Below are positions 53,491-62,976 of a stretch of DNA of 64,000 nucleotides, one piece after another (positions within the stretch are counted from its first letter, which is position 1; each line of letters begins with the position of its first letter). Both the position numbers and the translations under genes were made by a program. Origin of the DNA: Leeuwenhoekiella parthenopeia (lineage in GTDB: Bacteria; Bacteroidota; Bacteroidia; Flavobacteriales; Flavobacteriaceae); the NCBI RefSeq assembly GCF_020782115.1, contig NZ_JAJGMW010000023.1, forward strand, positions 1 to 64,000, written 5' to 3'. The notes beneath the pieces were generated by a model, which saw only the letters and a list, made by a program, of their open reading frames with translations, did no database searches and was not told the origin of the DNA.

Positions 53491-54468
53491 ATGAGTAAGC
53501 CTTTAAAAATAGTTGTCGCAGGTCCCATCCCAAGGGATACCATTTCAACGTATGAAAATGACATCATTATGCGTTACGGTTGTGTAACGCACCCGGTAAT
53601 CGCATTATCAAAACTTCTCGCTGACGAAGGCAGCGTGGTACCCGTTACCAATATTCACCAAAAAGATGAGGCAGGTATCGCTGAAGAATTTGCAACATTT
53701 ACCAATGTAAGCCTTGAAGGTATAAACAGTAAAGAAGACCGGGGCACTGTTATTTTACTCGATTTTAAGGACCAAAACAACCGGGAGGAAAAGCAGCTGG
53801 CGTGTATGAACCCAATACGCCCGAAGCATATAAAACAACATCTGGACGCTGATGCCTTTGTGTTTGTGCCCATTACCGATTTTGAAATCAGCCTGAGCAC
53901 CTTGAAGCACATCAAAAAACACAGTAAAGGCAAAATCATTTTTGATGCGCACGGCGCAACCACGGCAATGGATGTGAAAGGTCACCGGCATAGAAAATTC
54001 TGGGTTGACCGGGATGAATGGTTACCCTACATAGACGTGCTAAAAATGAATCTTGAAGAGTCGCAGTGTATGTCTTTCGCACGCGAATATGAGCACGAAA
54101 TTCCTTCTATTTATGACGAAAACGCCACAGAACACCTGGATGACCTGGCTGAACACGTTTTGAAAAAAGGAGTTTCCTATTTCTACGTTACCATGGATTC
54201 GCGGGGCTGTATTCTTTACCATATGCAGGACGGGAAGGTTAAAAAAGACTGGATTCCTTCTGTCAAAGTTGATAGAGTGGTAGATACCACCGGCTGCGGA
54301 GACAGCTTTGCGGGCGGACTCGCTTATGGCTTTGCAAAATACAATGACCCTGTGCGAGCCGGTCAATACGCCAATATTTTAGGCGCACGACGCACGCAAG
54401 GGAAAGGCTGGGATGTTTTTAAAACTGCAGAAGAGACTGAAGCTATTCGGGAGCAGCATTATTCTTAA
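53491..54468 (+). CDS. PfkB-family carbohydrate/nucleoside kinase
   Basis: A 325-residue cytoplasmic ribokinase-type kinase. The N-terminal part has VVAGPIPRDTISTYENDIIM and YGCVTHPVIALSKLL, then DEAGIAEEFATFTNVSLEGI. The C-terminal signature VVDTTGCGDSFAGGLAYGFA contains the catalytic Asp and anion hole. The substrate (sugar or nucleoside) is not evident. The odd segment HGATTAMDVKGHRHRKFWVD near residue 155 may shape the substrate pocket. It follows the DUF4197 lipoprotein by 6 bp. Confidence 0.85.
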   Translation: MSKPLKIVVAGPIPRDTISTYENDIIMRYGCVTHPVIALSKLLADEGSVVPVTNIHQKDEAGIAEEFATFTNVSLEGINSKEDRGTVILLDFKDQNNREEKQLACMNPIRPKHIKQHLDADAFVFVPITDFEISLSTLKHIKKHSKGKIIFDAHGATTAMDVKGHRHRKFWVDRDEWLPYIDVLKMNLEESQCMSFAREYEHEIPSIYDENATEHLDDLAEHVLKKGVSYFYVTMDSRGCILYHMQDGKVKKDWIPSVKVDRVVDTTGCGDSFAGGLAYGFAKYNDPVRAGQYANILGARRTQGKGWDVFKTAEETEAIREQHYS

Positions 54469-54853
54469 AGTCCGTTAATAATTTCGCCCTTTAAAAAAGC
54501 AGTATTCATAGTCTAATGATTTTAGAATCGCATTAAAATTAGCATTTTATGATAATTTAACAGAAATCGATTGCGTATTTTATTTATATAGTTTTTTATT
54601 AATTCTTCACTCTCTATCTACAATATCAATGATTTTTAATTTTTAGCGCTCTTTATTGCAAAATCTTTAAAAAATCATTCAGCCGTTATTGTTGAAGAAT
54701 CATACAACTGTTCTCGATTACCTCTCAGGGTAGATTTTGTACTTTTTTTTGGTTTATTTTAGCGCTATATGACAGTTTTATCCCTAAGCTCTGGTCATTA
54801 TGAGTGCCTTTTGTTTTGGGGTAATAGCTGTATTCTAACTAAAACCCTTTAAT
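54469..54853. other. AT-rich intergenic region before the SusC-like gene
   Basis: No ORF is seen. TTTTAGCGCT occurs twice, at 54641-54650 and 54757-54766, each with the palindromic core AGCGCT. No complete TTTG-N20-TAnnTTTG promoter was found; TAGATTTTG at 54731-54739 is a near match with one extra base. Confidence 0.5.
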
Positions 54854-57800
54854 ATGAAGAACAAATTACCTTTTTATCTAGGCTTCATTTTGATGCTTAC
54901 CTGTTCCCTTGCTTTTAGCCAAACGAAAAGCGTATCGGGAACAGTTACGGACGAACAGGGAATGCCACTCCCCGGTGTGAATATTGCAGTGCAGGGCACC
55001 AACAGTGGAACCCAAACCGATTTTGATGGAAACTATACCCTAAATGCTGAAGAGGGGTCTGTACTTGTGTTTTCATATCTTGGCTTTAAAAATCAACAGG
55101 TAACAGTAGGCACAGGTTCAAGCTATAATGTTACCCTTCAAACCAGCGCTGATGAACTTGATGAAATTGTAGTTGTAGGTTATGGTACCCAAAGTAAACG
55201 CACGCTTACTGACAATATCGTCAAACTAAGTGCCGAAGACATTGACGAAGTTCCTGTTTCTAACTTTCAAAGTGCACTCGTAGGTAAAGCAGCCGGGGTA
55301 CAAATCACCCAAAACAATGGTAAGGTCGAAGGAGGTCTTAATATTCGTGTGCGCGGTGCAACGAGTATTACAGCCGGAACACAACCGCTTTATGTATTGG
55401 ATGGAATCCCACTGTATAATGCAAACGAATCCAGTAACGGAGCTCCAACAAACCCCTTGCTTTCAATCAGTCCTAATGAAATTGAATCGATTGAAGTACT
55501 TAAAGACGCTTCTTCTGCTGCGATTTATGGAGCACGAGGTGCAAATGGTGTTGTTATCATTACTACTAAAACCGGAAAAGAAGGTAAAGCAGAGTTTTCT
55601 GTGAACATCAGTCATGGTTTTAGTGAGCCTACCAATACCCGGGAATGGTTATCTGGCACCCAGTATATTGAGTTATTTCGTGAAGCTGCTATAAATGCGG
55701 TAGATTACGGGGAGTTTGCAGACCAGGCTGAAGCGGTAGATTATATTGAAGGTATTTTTGATTTCCTTGCCGCAGATACAGACTGGCGTACAAATCCAGT
55801 AAATACAGACTGGCAGGCACTTGCTTTTCAAAATGGTTCGGTTTCTGATGCCGATTTTTCTATGAGCGGTGGTACTGCCAAAACCTCGATTTTCTTCGCT
55901 GGTTCTATGAATGAAACTAAAGGTATTGTACGAGGTAATGCCTTAAGACGTTTTAACGGTCGTACAAACATCAGCCACAAATTCAGCGAGCGTTTTAATG
56001 TGGGAATGAACCTGAGTTTTTCGCGTACAGATATTGACCGTATTGCAAACGATAATCAGTTTACCACTCCATTGCAAGCCATCGCCCAGCCTCAATTGTC
56101 TCCGGCTTATTTAGAGGATGGCTCAATCAATGAGAACACACTCTATGCTAATTTCCTTCTCGAAGACAAATTCGCGTATTATAAAACTATCCTTCGCAGA
56201 GTTAACGGGCGTGCTTTTGGGGATTATGAAATTCTGGATGGTCTTAAAATCAATGGAAACTTTGCTTACGATTTATTCTACCAAACCGAAGACAACTTCA
56301 GAGGCAGTCAAACTCCATTTCAATCTACAAATGGTGAAGCCTTTGCCAGCAGTGTAAATGCCGAAAATTACATCGTATCAGGATTTTTAAGTTATGACAA
56401 AACCTTTGGCGATGTTCATACTATAAGTGCTGTAGCCGGTACCGAGTTAAACGAAACAACCAGACGTTTTGAAAGCGTTACCGCAAACCAATTCCCTTCA
56501 GATGATTTCCAAACCGTAAGTGGAGGTGCCCAAATTGTAGCCGGAGAAGGGTCTGAAACCGCAAATGCTTTTTATTCATTATTTGCTCGCGCTACATATG
56601 ATTACGCCGGTAAATACCTTTTAAAAGCCAGTATTCGTAGAGACGGATCTTCCCGTTTTGGAGCCAATGAACGCTACGGTATATTCCCTGCATTTTCGGC
56701 AGGTTGGATTATTTCAGAAGAAGGATTTTTAAAAGATTCTGATGTACTATCCTATTTAAAATTACGCGGAAGCTGGGGTAAAACTGGGAATGCTGACATT
56801 GGCAACTTCCCTTCACGCTATTTATTTGAGTCTGTTTCTTATAACCAGAAAGCGGGAATTTCCTTTTCACAACCCGGAAATCCTGATTTAACCTGGGAAA
56901 CTACGACCCAAACGGATATTGGTCTAGAATTTGGCTTCTTTAACGGAAGAATTTCTGGAGAGATCGATTATTACCACAAAAATACAGACGGATTACTGTT
57001 TGATGTTCCTCTTGTACCAAGTTCTGGAGCTCTCAGTATAAGCAGCAATATAGGCGAACTCGAGAATAAAGGATGGGAATTTATATTGAACACAGACAAT
57101 ATTCAGGCTGAAAACTTCCAATGGAGTACCAGTTTCAATATTTCAAACAATAAAAATGAGATTTTATCTTTGCCCAATGACAATAACGACATCATTACCG
57201 GCCGTAACATTCAACGTGTAGGAGAGCCTGTAAATTCATTATATGTTTTAGAATTTGCCGGTGTTGACCCGGCTAATGGAGATGGTCTTTATTATGTGAA
57301 TTCTGTAAATCCAGACGGAAGCCTAAATAAAGAAACTACTAACAATCCTAATGCAGCTAACCGTATTGTCGCAGGAAACCCATTCCCAGAATGGTACGGC
57401 GGTTTGACCAATACCTTCAACTTCTTAAATGTAGATTTTTCATTTACGTTTCAGGGAGAGTTTGGAGCTTCCATTTTTAACGATGGTGGTCGCTTTCAAT
57501 CAGCTAGTGCAGATTATTTTGACAACCAAACTCTTGATCAATATACTGATCGCTGGAGACAACCGGGTGACATTACCGACGTTCCTCAAGCGCGCTTATT
57601 TGGCGGAAATGGTACTGCAAGATCTACTAGATACCTGGACCGTACCGATTTTGTACGCTTGCGTAATGCCACATTGGGATATACTATACCTCAGGAAGCT
57701 ATTGAACGTTATGGACTTTCAAAAGTACGTGTCTATGTTACCGGGGTTAACCTGCTAACCTTTACAGACTTTGACGCTGATTACGATCCTGAATCTACGA

Positions 57801-57883
57801 GTGATGCCGGGGGTGTCGGAGTATCTTTCTACTCGGCCCCACCGGCCCGTACGTTCTCTATGGGACTTAATGTGAAATTTTAA
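54854..57883 (+). CDS. SusC/RagA-type TonB-dependent outer-membrane transporter
   Basis: A 1009-residue outer-membrane beta-barrel that imports glycans or other large substrates with a SusD partner, powered by TonB. It has a signal peptide and an N-terminal carboxypeptidase-regulatory-like domain (VSGTVTDEQGMPLPGVNIAV). The TonB-box region LDEIVVVGYGTQSKRTLTDN follows, then a plug (GLNIRVRGATSITAGTQPLY) and a barrel ending FSMGLNVKF. The SusD gene follows after 10 bp. No glycoside hydrolase or regulator is adjacent, so the substrate is unknown. Confidence 0.95.
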   Translation: MKNKLPFYLGFILMLTCSLAFSQTKSVSGTVTDEQGMPLPGVNIAVQGTNSGTQTDFDGNYTLNAEEGSVLVFSYLGFKNQQVTVGTGSSYNVTLQTSADELDEIVVVGYGTQSKRTLTDNIVKLSAEDIDEVPVSNFQSALVGKAAGVQITQNNGKVEGGLNIRVRGATSITAGTQPLYVLDGIPLYNANESSNGAPTNPLLSISPNEIESIEVLKDASSAAIYGARGANGVVIITTKTGKEGKAEFSVNISHGFSEPTNTREWLSGTQYIELFREAAINAVDYGEFADQAEAVDYIEGIFDFLAADTDWRTNPVNTDWQALAFQNGSVSDADFSMSGGTAKTSIFFAGSMNETKGIVRGNALRRFNGRTNISHKFSERFNVGMNLSFSRTDIDRIANDNQFTTPLQAIAQPQLSPAYLEDGSINENTLYANFLLEDKFAYYKTILRRVNGRAFGDYEILDGLKINGNFAYDLFYQTEDNFRGSQTPFQSTNGEAFASSVNAENYIVSGFLSYDKTFGDVHTISAVAGTELNETTRRFESVTANQFPSDDFQTVSGGAQIVAGEGSETANAFYSLFARATYDYAGKYLLKASIRRDGSSRFGANERYGIFPAFSAGWIISEEGFLKDSDVLSYLKLRGSWGKTGNADIGNFPSRYLFESVSYNQKAGISFSQPGNPDLTWETTTQTDIGLEFGFFNGRISGEIDYYHKNTDGLLFDVPLVPSSGALSISSNIGELENKGWEFILNTDNIQAENFQWSTSFNISNNKNEILSLPNDNNDIITGRNIQRVGEPVNSLYVLEFAGVDPANGDGLYYVNSVNPDGSLNKETTNNPNAANRIVAGNPFPEWYGGLTNTFNFLNVDFSFTFQGEFGASIFNDGGRFQSASADYFDNQTLDQYTDRWRQPGDITDVPQARLFGGNGTARSTRYLDRTDFVRLRNATLGYTIPQEAIERYGLSKVRVYVTGVNLLTFTDFDADYDPESTSDAGGVGVSFYSAPPARTFSMGLNVKF

Positions 57884-57893
57884 AAAAAAGGCA

Positions 57894-59252
57894 ATGAAAA
57901 AAATATATAACTATTACATTTTACTAATCATCGCCATAGGTCTTAGCAGTTGCGATGACAACCTGGAAATAAATCCAAGACAGAGTATCGATGGGTCACT
58001 TGCCCTTGCTACAGAAGCAAACATTCAGGCACTACTAATAGGAATTTATGAAGATTCCGGACAGAGCGTGGCATTTGGTGGAGATATACAAATCACCAAT
58101 GAACTTTTGGGTAATTCTGATCAGGTTAGCTGGTTTGGCACTTTTGTAGCTCCAAGACAATTTATTCGAAAAAGTATTCTTGTAGATAATAGTTTTGTTG
58201 GTGACACTTGGGCTAAAAATTATGAGGTAATTAACCAGGCCAACTTGATTCTAGACAACTTAGATGTAGTCACCAGTAGTGGTGTAAAAAATAGAATTGA
58301 AGGAGAAACTAAATACCTCAGGGCTTTAAATTATTTTTCCCTAATTACTCTTTGGGCACTGCCTTACGAAGCAGGGGTATCAAATACACAACCTGGAGTT
58401 CCTTTAAGGCTTATCGGATATGAAGACTACCGAACCCCATTACCTGCCTCACGCGCTAGCGTAGAAGAAATATATGCACAAATTTTAGCTGATCTTGAAG
58501 ATGCTTACTCAAATCTACCTTCAAGCAACGACATTTTTGCTTCTAAATACGCAGCGCAGGCTTTGAGAGCACGAGTATATCTGCAAATGCAAAATTATGC
58601 AGCGGCGCGTGACGCCGCCCATGATGTTATCGAAAACAGCGGTGCAGAGCTTACCGAAACGTTTGCTGATGCCTTTAACAACGATGCAAACAGTAGTGAA
58701 GATCTTTTTGCATTTCAGGTAACCAATCAGACCGGTGATAATGATTTGATTACCTTCTATGCTTCTCAGGATAATGGAGGCCGTGGAGGGGATATAACCC
58801 TCAATCCCGAATATTTTGCATTATTCCCAGACGCTGATGATGAACGTAGCAGCTTTACTTATATAGGCGACTTTGGAGATGATCTTACTGCTAAGTATAC
58901 CAATCAATTTGCCAACGTTGTAATATCCAGACTTGCAGAAATGTACCTAATTCGTGCTGAAGGTAATATTATAGAGAACACGACGGTAGGAGCTACCCCT
59001 GTAGAAGATATTAACAAGTTAAGAGTAAGGGCAAATGCAGACCCTGTTGCAGGACCGCTTACTCAGGCAGATATTCTACTGGAGCGTCAACTGGAACTCG
59101 CTTTTGAAGGTTTCTTGCTTCAGGATCTGAAGCGCACACAAAGCGCGGTTGATGATCTTCCTTATGACTCTCCCCGTTTGGTACTACCTATTCCGCAAAA
59201 CGAAATGGATACCAATAATTTAATTGAGCAAAATCCCGGATACGGTTCTTAA
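57894..59252 (+). CDS. SusD/RagB-type nutrient-binding lipoprotein
   Basis: A surface lipoprotein that binds the substrate delivered to the preceding SusC-type barrel. The 452-residue protein has a lipoprotein signal ending LSSC (Cys20), then DDNLEINPRQSIDGSLALAT. Helical TPR-like repeats follow, with NQANLILDNLDVV and GETKYLRALNYFSLITLWAL. The C-terminal block ERQLELAFEGFLLQDLKRTQ and VLPIPQNEMDTN are the family signatures. It ends in a strong terminator (59272-59305). It forms an operon with the SusC gene. Confidence 0.95.
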   Translation: MKKIYNYYILLIIAIGLSSCDDNLEINPRQSIDGSLALATEANIQALLIGIYEDSGQSVAFGGDIQITNELLGNSDQVSWFGTFVAPRQFIRKSILVDNSFVGDTWAKNYEVINQANLILDNLDVVTSSGVKNRIEGETKYLRALNYFSLITLWALPYEAGVSNTQPGVPLRLIGYEDYRTPLPASRASVEEIYAQILADLEDAYSNLPSSNDIFASKYAAQALRARVYLQMQNYAAARDAAHDVIENSGAELTETFADAFNNDANSSEDLFAFQVTNQTGDNDLITFYASQDNGGRGGDITLNPEYFALFPDADDERSSFTYIGDFGDDLTAKYTNQFANVVISRLAEMYLIRAEGNIIENTTVGATPVEDINKLRVRANADPVAGPLTQADILLERQLELAFEGFLLQDLKRTQSAVDDLPYDSPRLVLPIPQNEMDTNNLIEQNPGYGS

Positions 59253-59271
59253 TTTAGCTCAAAAAGAATGC

Positions 59272-59305
59272 AAAAACGCCATCTCATAAGGATGGCGTTT
59301 TTTTT
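59272..59305. terminator. Terminator after the SusC/SusD operon
   Basis: AAAAACGCCATC and GATGGCGTTTTT pair around TCATAAG, followed by more Ts. It also ends at the stop codon of the convergent BtuF-like gene. Confidence 0.85.
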
Positions 59306-60083
59306 AGTTTATAGCTTCAAGTAATTTCTCAAAATAATCAAACGCCGGTAAAAGCCGGGTACCGTACCAACTGAAATATTCGCCATCTACCAAAATAATC
59401 TCTGCCTGAGTGTTTTGTTTAAAAGCCTCAATATGCTTTTCTTTAAAAGGGAAGGGTTCGGAGGAGAGCAAAACAATATCAAGCAGTTTGAGGTCATTTC
59501 GACCAATAACAGGATACCGATCTTTTTTGTGTGCGAAAGCATTCCGCAAGCCCAGAAGATTGAGGATACTATTAATAAAAGTGTCATTACCTGCTACCAT
59601 AAGCGGATCATTCCAAATCAGGTAGCCAACAGACCGCTTTTGCAGATAAACTGTTTTGGTTTGGAAAACTGAAATACGGTTTTGTAACTCTTGCGTAAGC
59701 TGATTCGTTTTTGACTCCATCTGAAATAATTCACCCAGATCAGCAAGCAAAGCATAGACATCCTCAAAACTTATGATATCTGAAACATAAACAGGCGCTA
59801 ATACTGAGCAACTTTCTACAATTTCAGGAGTATTTTCTTCTTTATTGCACAGTATAAAATCGGGCTTGAGCGCTGCGATACGGTCGAGGTGAATAGTTTT
59901 TGTTCCGCCCACGACCGTTTTTTTAGTACGCAACTCATTCGGATGTACGCAAAACTTGGTTATTCCTACGAGACGGTTTTCAAGGCCTAAATCAACTAGA
60001 AGTTCGGTAAGACTGGGAACCAGACAAACTATGCGCTGTGGAGAAGAAGTTAGAGTAAGTATACGGCCTAATTGATCATTCAT
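59304..60083 (-). CDS. BtuF-like helical-backbone metal-receptor protein without signal peptide
   Basis: This 259-residue protein has the class III periplasmic-binding fold of cobalamin/haem binding proteins: RIVCLVPSLTELLVDLGLEN, RLVGITKFCVHPNELRTKKT, VGGTKTIHLDRIAALKPDFI and GYLIWNDPLMVAGNDTFINS. The N-terminus MNDQLGRILTLTSSPQRIVC has no hydrophobic signal or lipobox, so it appears cytoplasmic, unlike true BtuF. No permease or ATPase is adjacent. It starts 18 bp after the pyrF stop, in the prfA-pyrF direction. B12 or a related ligand is the first guess. Confidence 0.8.
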   Translation of the reverse strand: MNDQLGRILTLTSSPQRIVCLVPSLTELLVDLGLENRLVGITKFCVHPNELRTKKTVVGGTKTIHLDRIAALKPDFILCNKEENTPEIVESCSVLAPVYVSDIISFEDVYALLADLGELFQMESKTNQLTQELQNRISVFQTKTVYLQKRSVGYLIWNDPLMVAGNDTFINSILNLLGLRNAFAHKKDRYPVIGRNDLKLLDIVLLSSEPFPFKEKHIEAFKQNTQAEIILVDGEYFSWYGTRLLPAFDYFEKLLEAIN

Positions 60084-60101
60084 AATATCAAAGCTCGGAT
60101 T

Positions 60102-60923
60102 TTAACCCAACTTCTCGATATGAGTGGCCATCTGGCTTTGTAAATTTTGTGCTTCAGTGGCTGCAGCTTCAGCAAAATCCTTTTCCTTCGAAGCGTAAAG
60201 AATACCGCGGGATGAATTGATTAGGAGTCCGGCATCTTGTGTTGCGCCATACTTAAACACCTCGTCAACGCTTCCGCCCTGTGCTCCCACTCCGGGAACC
60301 AGCAGGAAAGCTTCAGGGATAATCTGGCGTATTTCAGCAAGATATTCGGCCTTTGTGGCTCCCACGACATACATCAATCTATCGCTATGTTTCCAGGTTT
60401 TTGAGGTTTTCAAAACCCGTTTATACAATTCTTCGGCTTCAATTTTCTGAGTTTGAAAATCTAATGCTCCTGGATTTGAAGTAAGCGCCAGCATTATGGT
60501 AAACTTTTCGGCGAATGCCAAAAAAGGCTCGACTGAATCTTTACCCATATATGGGGCAACCGTTACCGAATCAAAACCCAGATCTTCAAAAAATGCTTTG
60601 GCATAACGGCTTGAAGTATTGCCAATATCACCGCGTTTAGCATCTGCAATCGTAAAACACTCCGGATATTTTGAATTGAGATACCTAATGGTTCTCTCTA
60701 AGGATTCCCAGCCTTTTAAACCGTATGCCTCATAAAAAGCGGTATTGGGCTTGTAAGCAACTGCGTAGTGGTGTGTGGCATCAATAATCGCTTTATTGAA
60801 CGCGAAAATAGGATCTTCTTCCTCCAAAAGATGCACGGGTATTTTATCGAGGTCGGTGTCAAGACCTACACAAAGTACCGATTTTTTAATTTTAATTTGT
60901 TCTACGAGTTGCTGCAGAGTCAC
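60102..60923 (-). CDS. pyrF: Orotidine-5'-phosphate decarboxylase, group 2
   Basis: PyrF converts OMP to UMP, the last step of pyrimidine synthesis, in the cytosol. The 273-residue length fits group 2 enzymes. [20 protein letters not shown] opens the barrel, [20 protein letters not shown] carries the catalytic Asp-x-Lys, and [20 protein letters not shown] binds phosphate. It lies between prfA (18 bp upstream) and the BtuF-like gene (18 bp downstream), which suggests one transcript. Confidence 0.95.
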   Translation of the reverse strand: MTLQQLVEQIKIKKSVLCVGLDTDLDKIPVHLLEEEDPIFAFNKAIIDATHHYAVAYKPNTAFYEAYGLKGWESLERTIRYLNSKYPECFTIADAKRGDIGNTSSRYAKAFFEDLGFDSVTVAPYMGKDSVEPFLAFAEKFTIMLALTSNPGALDFQTQKIEAEELYKRVLKTSKTWKHSDRLMYVVGATKAEYLAEIRQIIPEAFLLVPGVGAQGGSVDEVFKYGATQDAGLLINSSRGILYASKEKDFAEAAATEAQNLQSQMATHIEKLG

Positions 60924-60941
60924 GTCCTGATGCTTTAATAA

Positions 60942-62018
60942 TTATAAAGATTCTCCGCCTTCGGCCAGCTTTTCGGTATTGCTTACCAGCTGTAGCTCAT
61001 CTATAATACGCTGAATATCCCCATCAATAATGTTTGACAAATCGTAAAGTGTCAGGTTAATACGGTGATCTGTTACCCGGCCCTGCGGATAATTGTAGGT
61101 ACGTATTTTGGCACTACGGTCGCCACTGGTAACCATTGAACCCCGTTTTGCAGACTCTTCTTCCTGGCGCTTGGCAAGCTCCATATCATAGAGACGTGAA
61201 CGCAGTACTTTAAAGGCCTTTTCCTTGTTTTTATGCTGCGATTTCTGATCCTGACATTGTGCAACAAGCCCGGTAGGAAGGTGTGTTAAACGCACTGCAG
61301 AATAGGTGGTATTAACAGACTGACCACCCGGCCCTGACGAACAGAAATAATCGATACGCACTTCTTTAGGATCGATTTCCACATCAAATTCTTCTGCTTC
61401 CGGAAATACCATCACGGTTGCCGCACTGGTGTGCACACGTCCCTGAGTTTCGGTTTGCGGTACACGTTGTACGCGGTGTACACCGGCTTCAAAGCGCAGT
61501 GTTCCGTAGACATCTTCACCGGTAACTTCTACCTGAATTTCTTTAAAGCCGCCACTGGTGCCTTCACTGTAGTCAATAGTACTGGTTTTCCAGCCTTTGC
61601 TCTCGCAGTATTTCATATACATACGATAGAGATCTCCGGCAAATATACTGGCCTCGTCACCTCCGGTTCCGGCTCTGATTTCCATCACCGCATTCTTGGC
61701 ATCTTCGGGATCTTTAGGAACCAGCATAAAGCGTATTTTCTCCTCAAGTCCGGGTTTGGCTTGTTTAGCTTCTTCAAGCTGCATTTTGGCCATTTCGGTC
61801 ATTTCAGGATCACTACCGTCTGCAATGATTTCTTCGGCTTCCTCAATACGCTGTGTAAGCTGAATGTACTTTTCGCGCTCATCCATTATGGCGCGCAAGT
61901 CTTTATATTCTTTATTGAGTTCTATATAACGCTTTTGATCGCTGATCACATCGGGCTGAATGATTAAATCACTCACCTCATCAAAGCGCTGTTTTATAAA
62001 GTTTAGTCTGTCTAACAT
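60942..62018 (-). CDS. prfA: Peptide chain release factor 1
   Basis: RF1 recognises UAA and UAG and triggers release of the finished chain on the ribosome. The 358-residue length is standard. [16 protein letters not shown] contains the PxT stop-recognition tripeptide (PQT). [20 protein letters not shown] has the GGQ motif that contacts the peptidyl-transfer centre. An N-terminal helical domain precedes them. A promoter with TTG, a 23-bp spacer and TATTTTTG lies 29-62 bp upstream. pyrF follows after 18 bp. Confidence 0.97.
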   Translation of the reverse strand: MLDRLNFIKQRFDEVSDLIIQPDVISDQKRYIELNKEYKDLRAIMDEREKYIQLTQRIEEAEEIIADGSDPEMTEMAKMQLEEAKQAKPGLEEKIRFMLVPKDPEDAKNAVMEIRAGTGGDEASIFAGDLYRMYMKYCESKGWKTSTIDYSEGTSGGFKEIQVEVTGEDVYGTLRFEAGVHRVQRVPQTETQGRVHTSAATVMVFPEAEEFDVEIDPKEVRIDYFCSSGPGGQSVNTTYSAVRLTHLPTGLVAQCQDQKSQHKNKEKAFKVLRSRLYDMELAKRQEEESAKRGSMVTSGDRSAKIRTYNYPQGRVTDHRINLTLYDLSNIIDGDIQRIIDELQLVSNTEKLAEGGESL

Positions 62019-62046
62019 GGGAATTTTAATTGCACGCGAATTTACG

Positions 62047-62080
62047 CAAAAATAAAGGTTTATTCATTTATTAAAACCAA
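62047..62080 (-). promoter_or_regulatory. Promoter for the prfA-pyrF transcript
   Basis: On the minus strand TTG (62080-62078), a 23-bp spacer, then TATTTTTG (62054-62047), fitting the flavobacterial TTG-N17-23-TAnnTTTG pattern. The leader would be about 25 nt. Confidence 0.6.
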
Positions 62081-62130
62081 TGTATCCAAAGATGGTGCGC
62101 GTTGATTTTAAAAAACCGAATTACCTCAAA

Positions 62131-62850
62131 CTATTCCACCAGATCCTCTTCTCCTGCATCAGGTCGGGTTATGGCGTAATTCATCAACATAATGAGACCC
62201 GCCAAATAAAAGGTTCGGGTGACCAGAAAAAACAGATGATCTTCCATATAAACCCCGAAGTAAGCTGCAATATCAGAAATGGTAAATGCGAAAACAGCGA
62301 AAGAAAACGACAACGCTCTTACACCGCCAATCCTATAGTAGTAATAGACTGCAAGCAGAATTAGGAAGACGATGCTGATCCCGAGAAAATAAAAATAGTA
62401 AATCAAATCCCGATCGTGTTCTGCCATATCCAAAACAGATTCCAAACTATAGAGAATTACAAAACACGCCAAAACTACAAAGCCGGTAATCGTAATAGAG
62501 GGTGTTATAATTTTAAAGCGCCACAAACTTTTTAACTGCCTGATAAAAAGGCTTAAATAAGCAATACCCCCGCAAATAAAAAACCCCCAATCGTTAGTGC
62601 CATCCTCATAAAATATGGCCGCGATATCCCGAAACCAAAATGCTATAAGCGTAATAATTAATTTTTTTCGGTGCGCCGGGAAAGCAATTAAAAAATATCC
62701 ATTTAAAACTGTCGAACCTGCAAATCGGATAACTCGTGAAGCATCTGTAGGAAAAAACAATACTGCAATAAAATTTATGGCTATAAGCAAAACACCTATA
62801 GCTGCGAGCATCTTAAACCGCTCTAACTCCTTAACAGTAAGACCTTTCAT
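62131..62850 (-). CDS. Multi-pass membrane protein, tandem paralogue A
   Basis: A 239-residue inner-membrane protein with about eight hydrophobic helices. The first is FKMLAAIGVLLIAINFIAVL; IITLIAFWFRDIAAIFYEDG and LSFSFAVFAFTISDIAAYFG carry conserved charged residues inside or next to the membrane. The helix count and the RD and SD motifs are weakly reminiscent of YhhN-like proteins, but I cannot assign a function. It is paralogous to the next minus-strand gene at 62977 (shared VRF, RD-F/I and F-x-x-S/A-D-x-x-A-Y patterns). Confidence 0.65.
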   Translation of the reverse strand: MKGLTVKELERFKMLAAIGVLLIAINFIAVLFFPTDASRVIRFAGSTVLNGYFLIAFPAHRKKLIITLIAFWFRDIAAIFYEDGTNDWGFFICGGIAYLSLFIRQLKSLWRFKIITPSITITGFVVLACFVILYSLESVLDMAEHDRDLIYYFYFLGISIVFLILLAVYYYYRIGGVRALSFSFAVFAFTISDIAAYFGVYMEDHLFFLVTRTFYLAGLIMLMNYAITRPDAGEEDLVE

Positions 62851-62976
62851 ACTCTTTTAATTCTAAAAGAAACATAAAAGTTGGGTATTGCAAATAAACG
62901 CAAAATTTTAAGAACCCGGTTTCTAAACTTTTGATCTGTTACCATTTCGATCAATTCATTTTAATTAAATAACACA

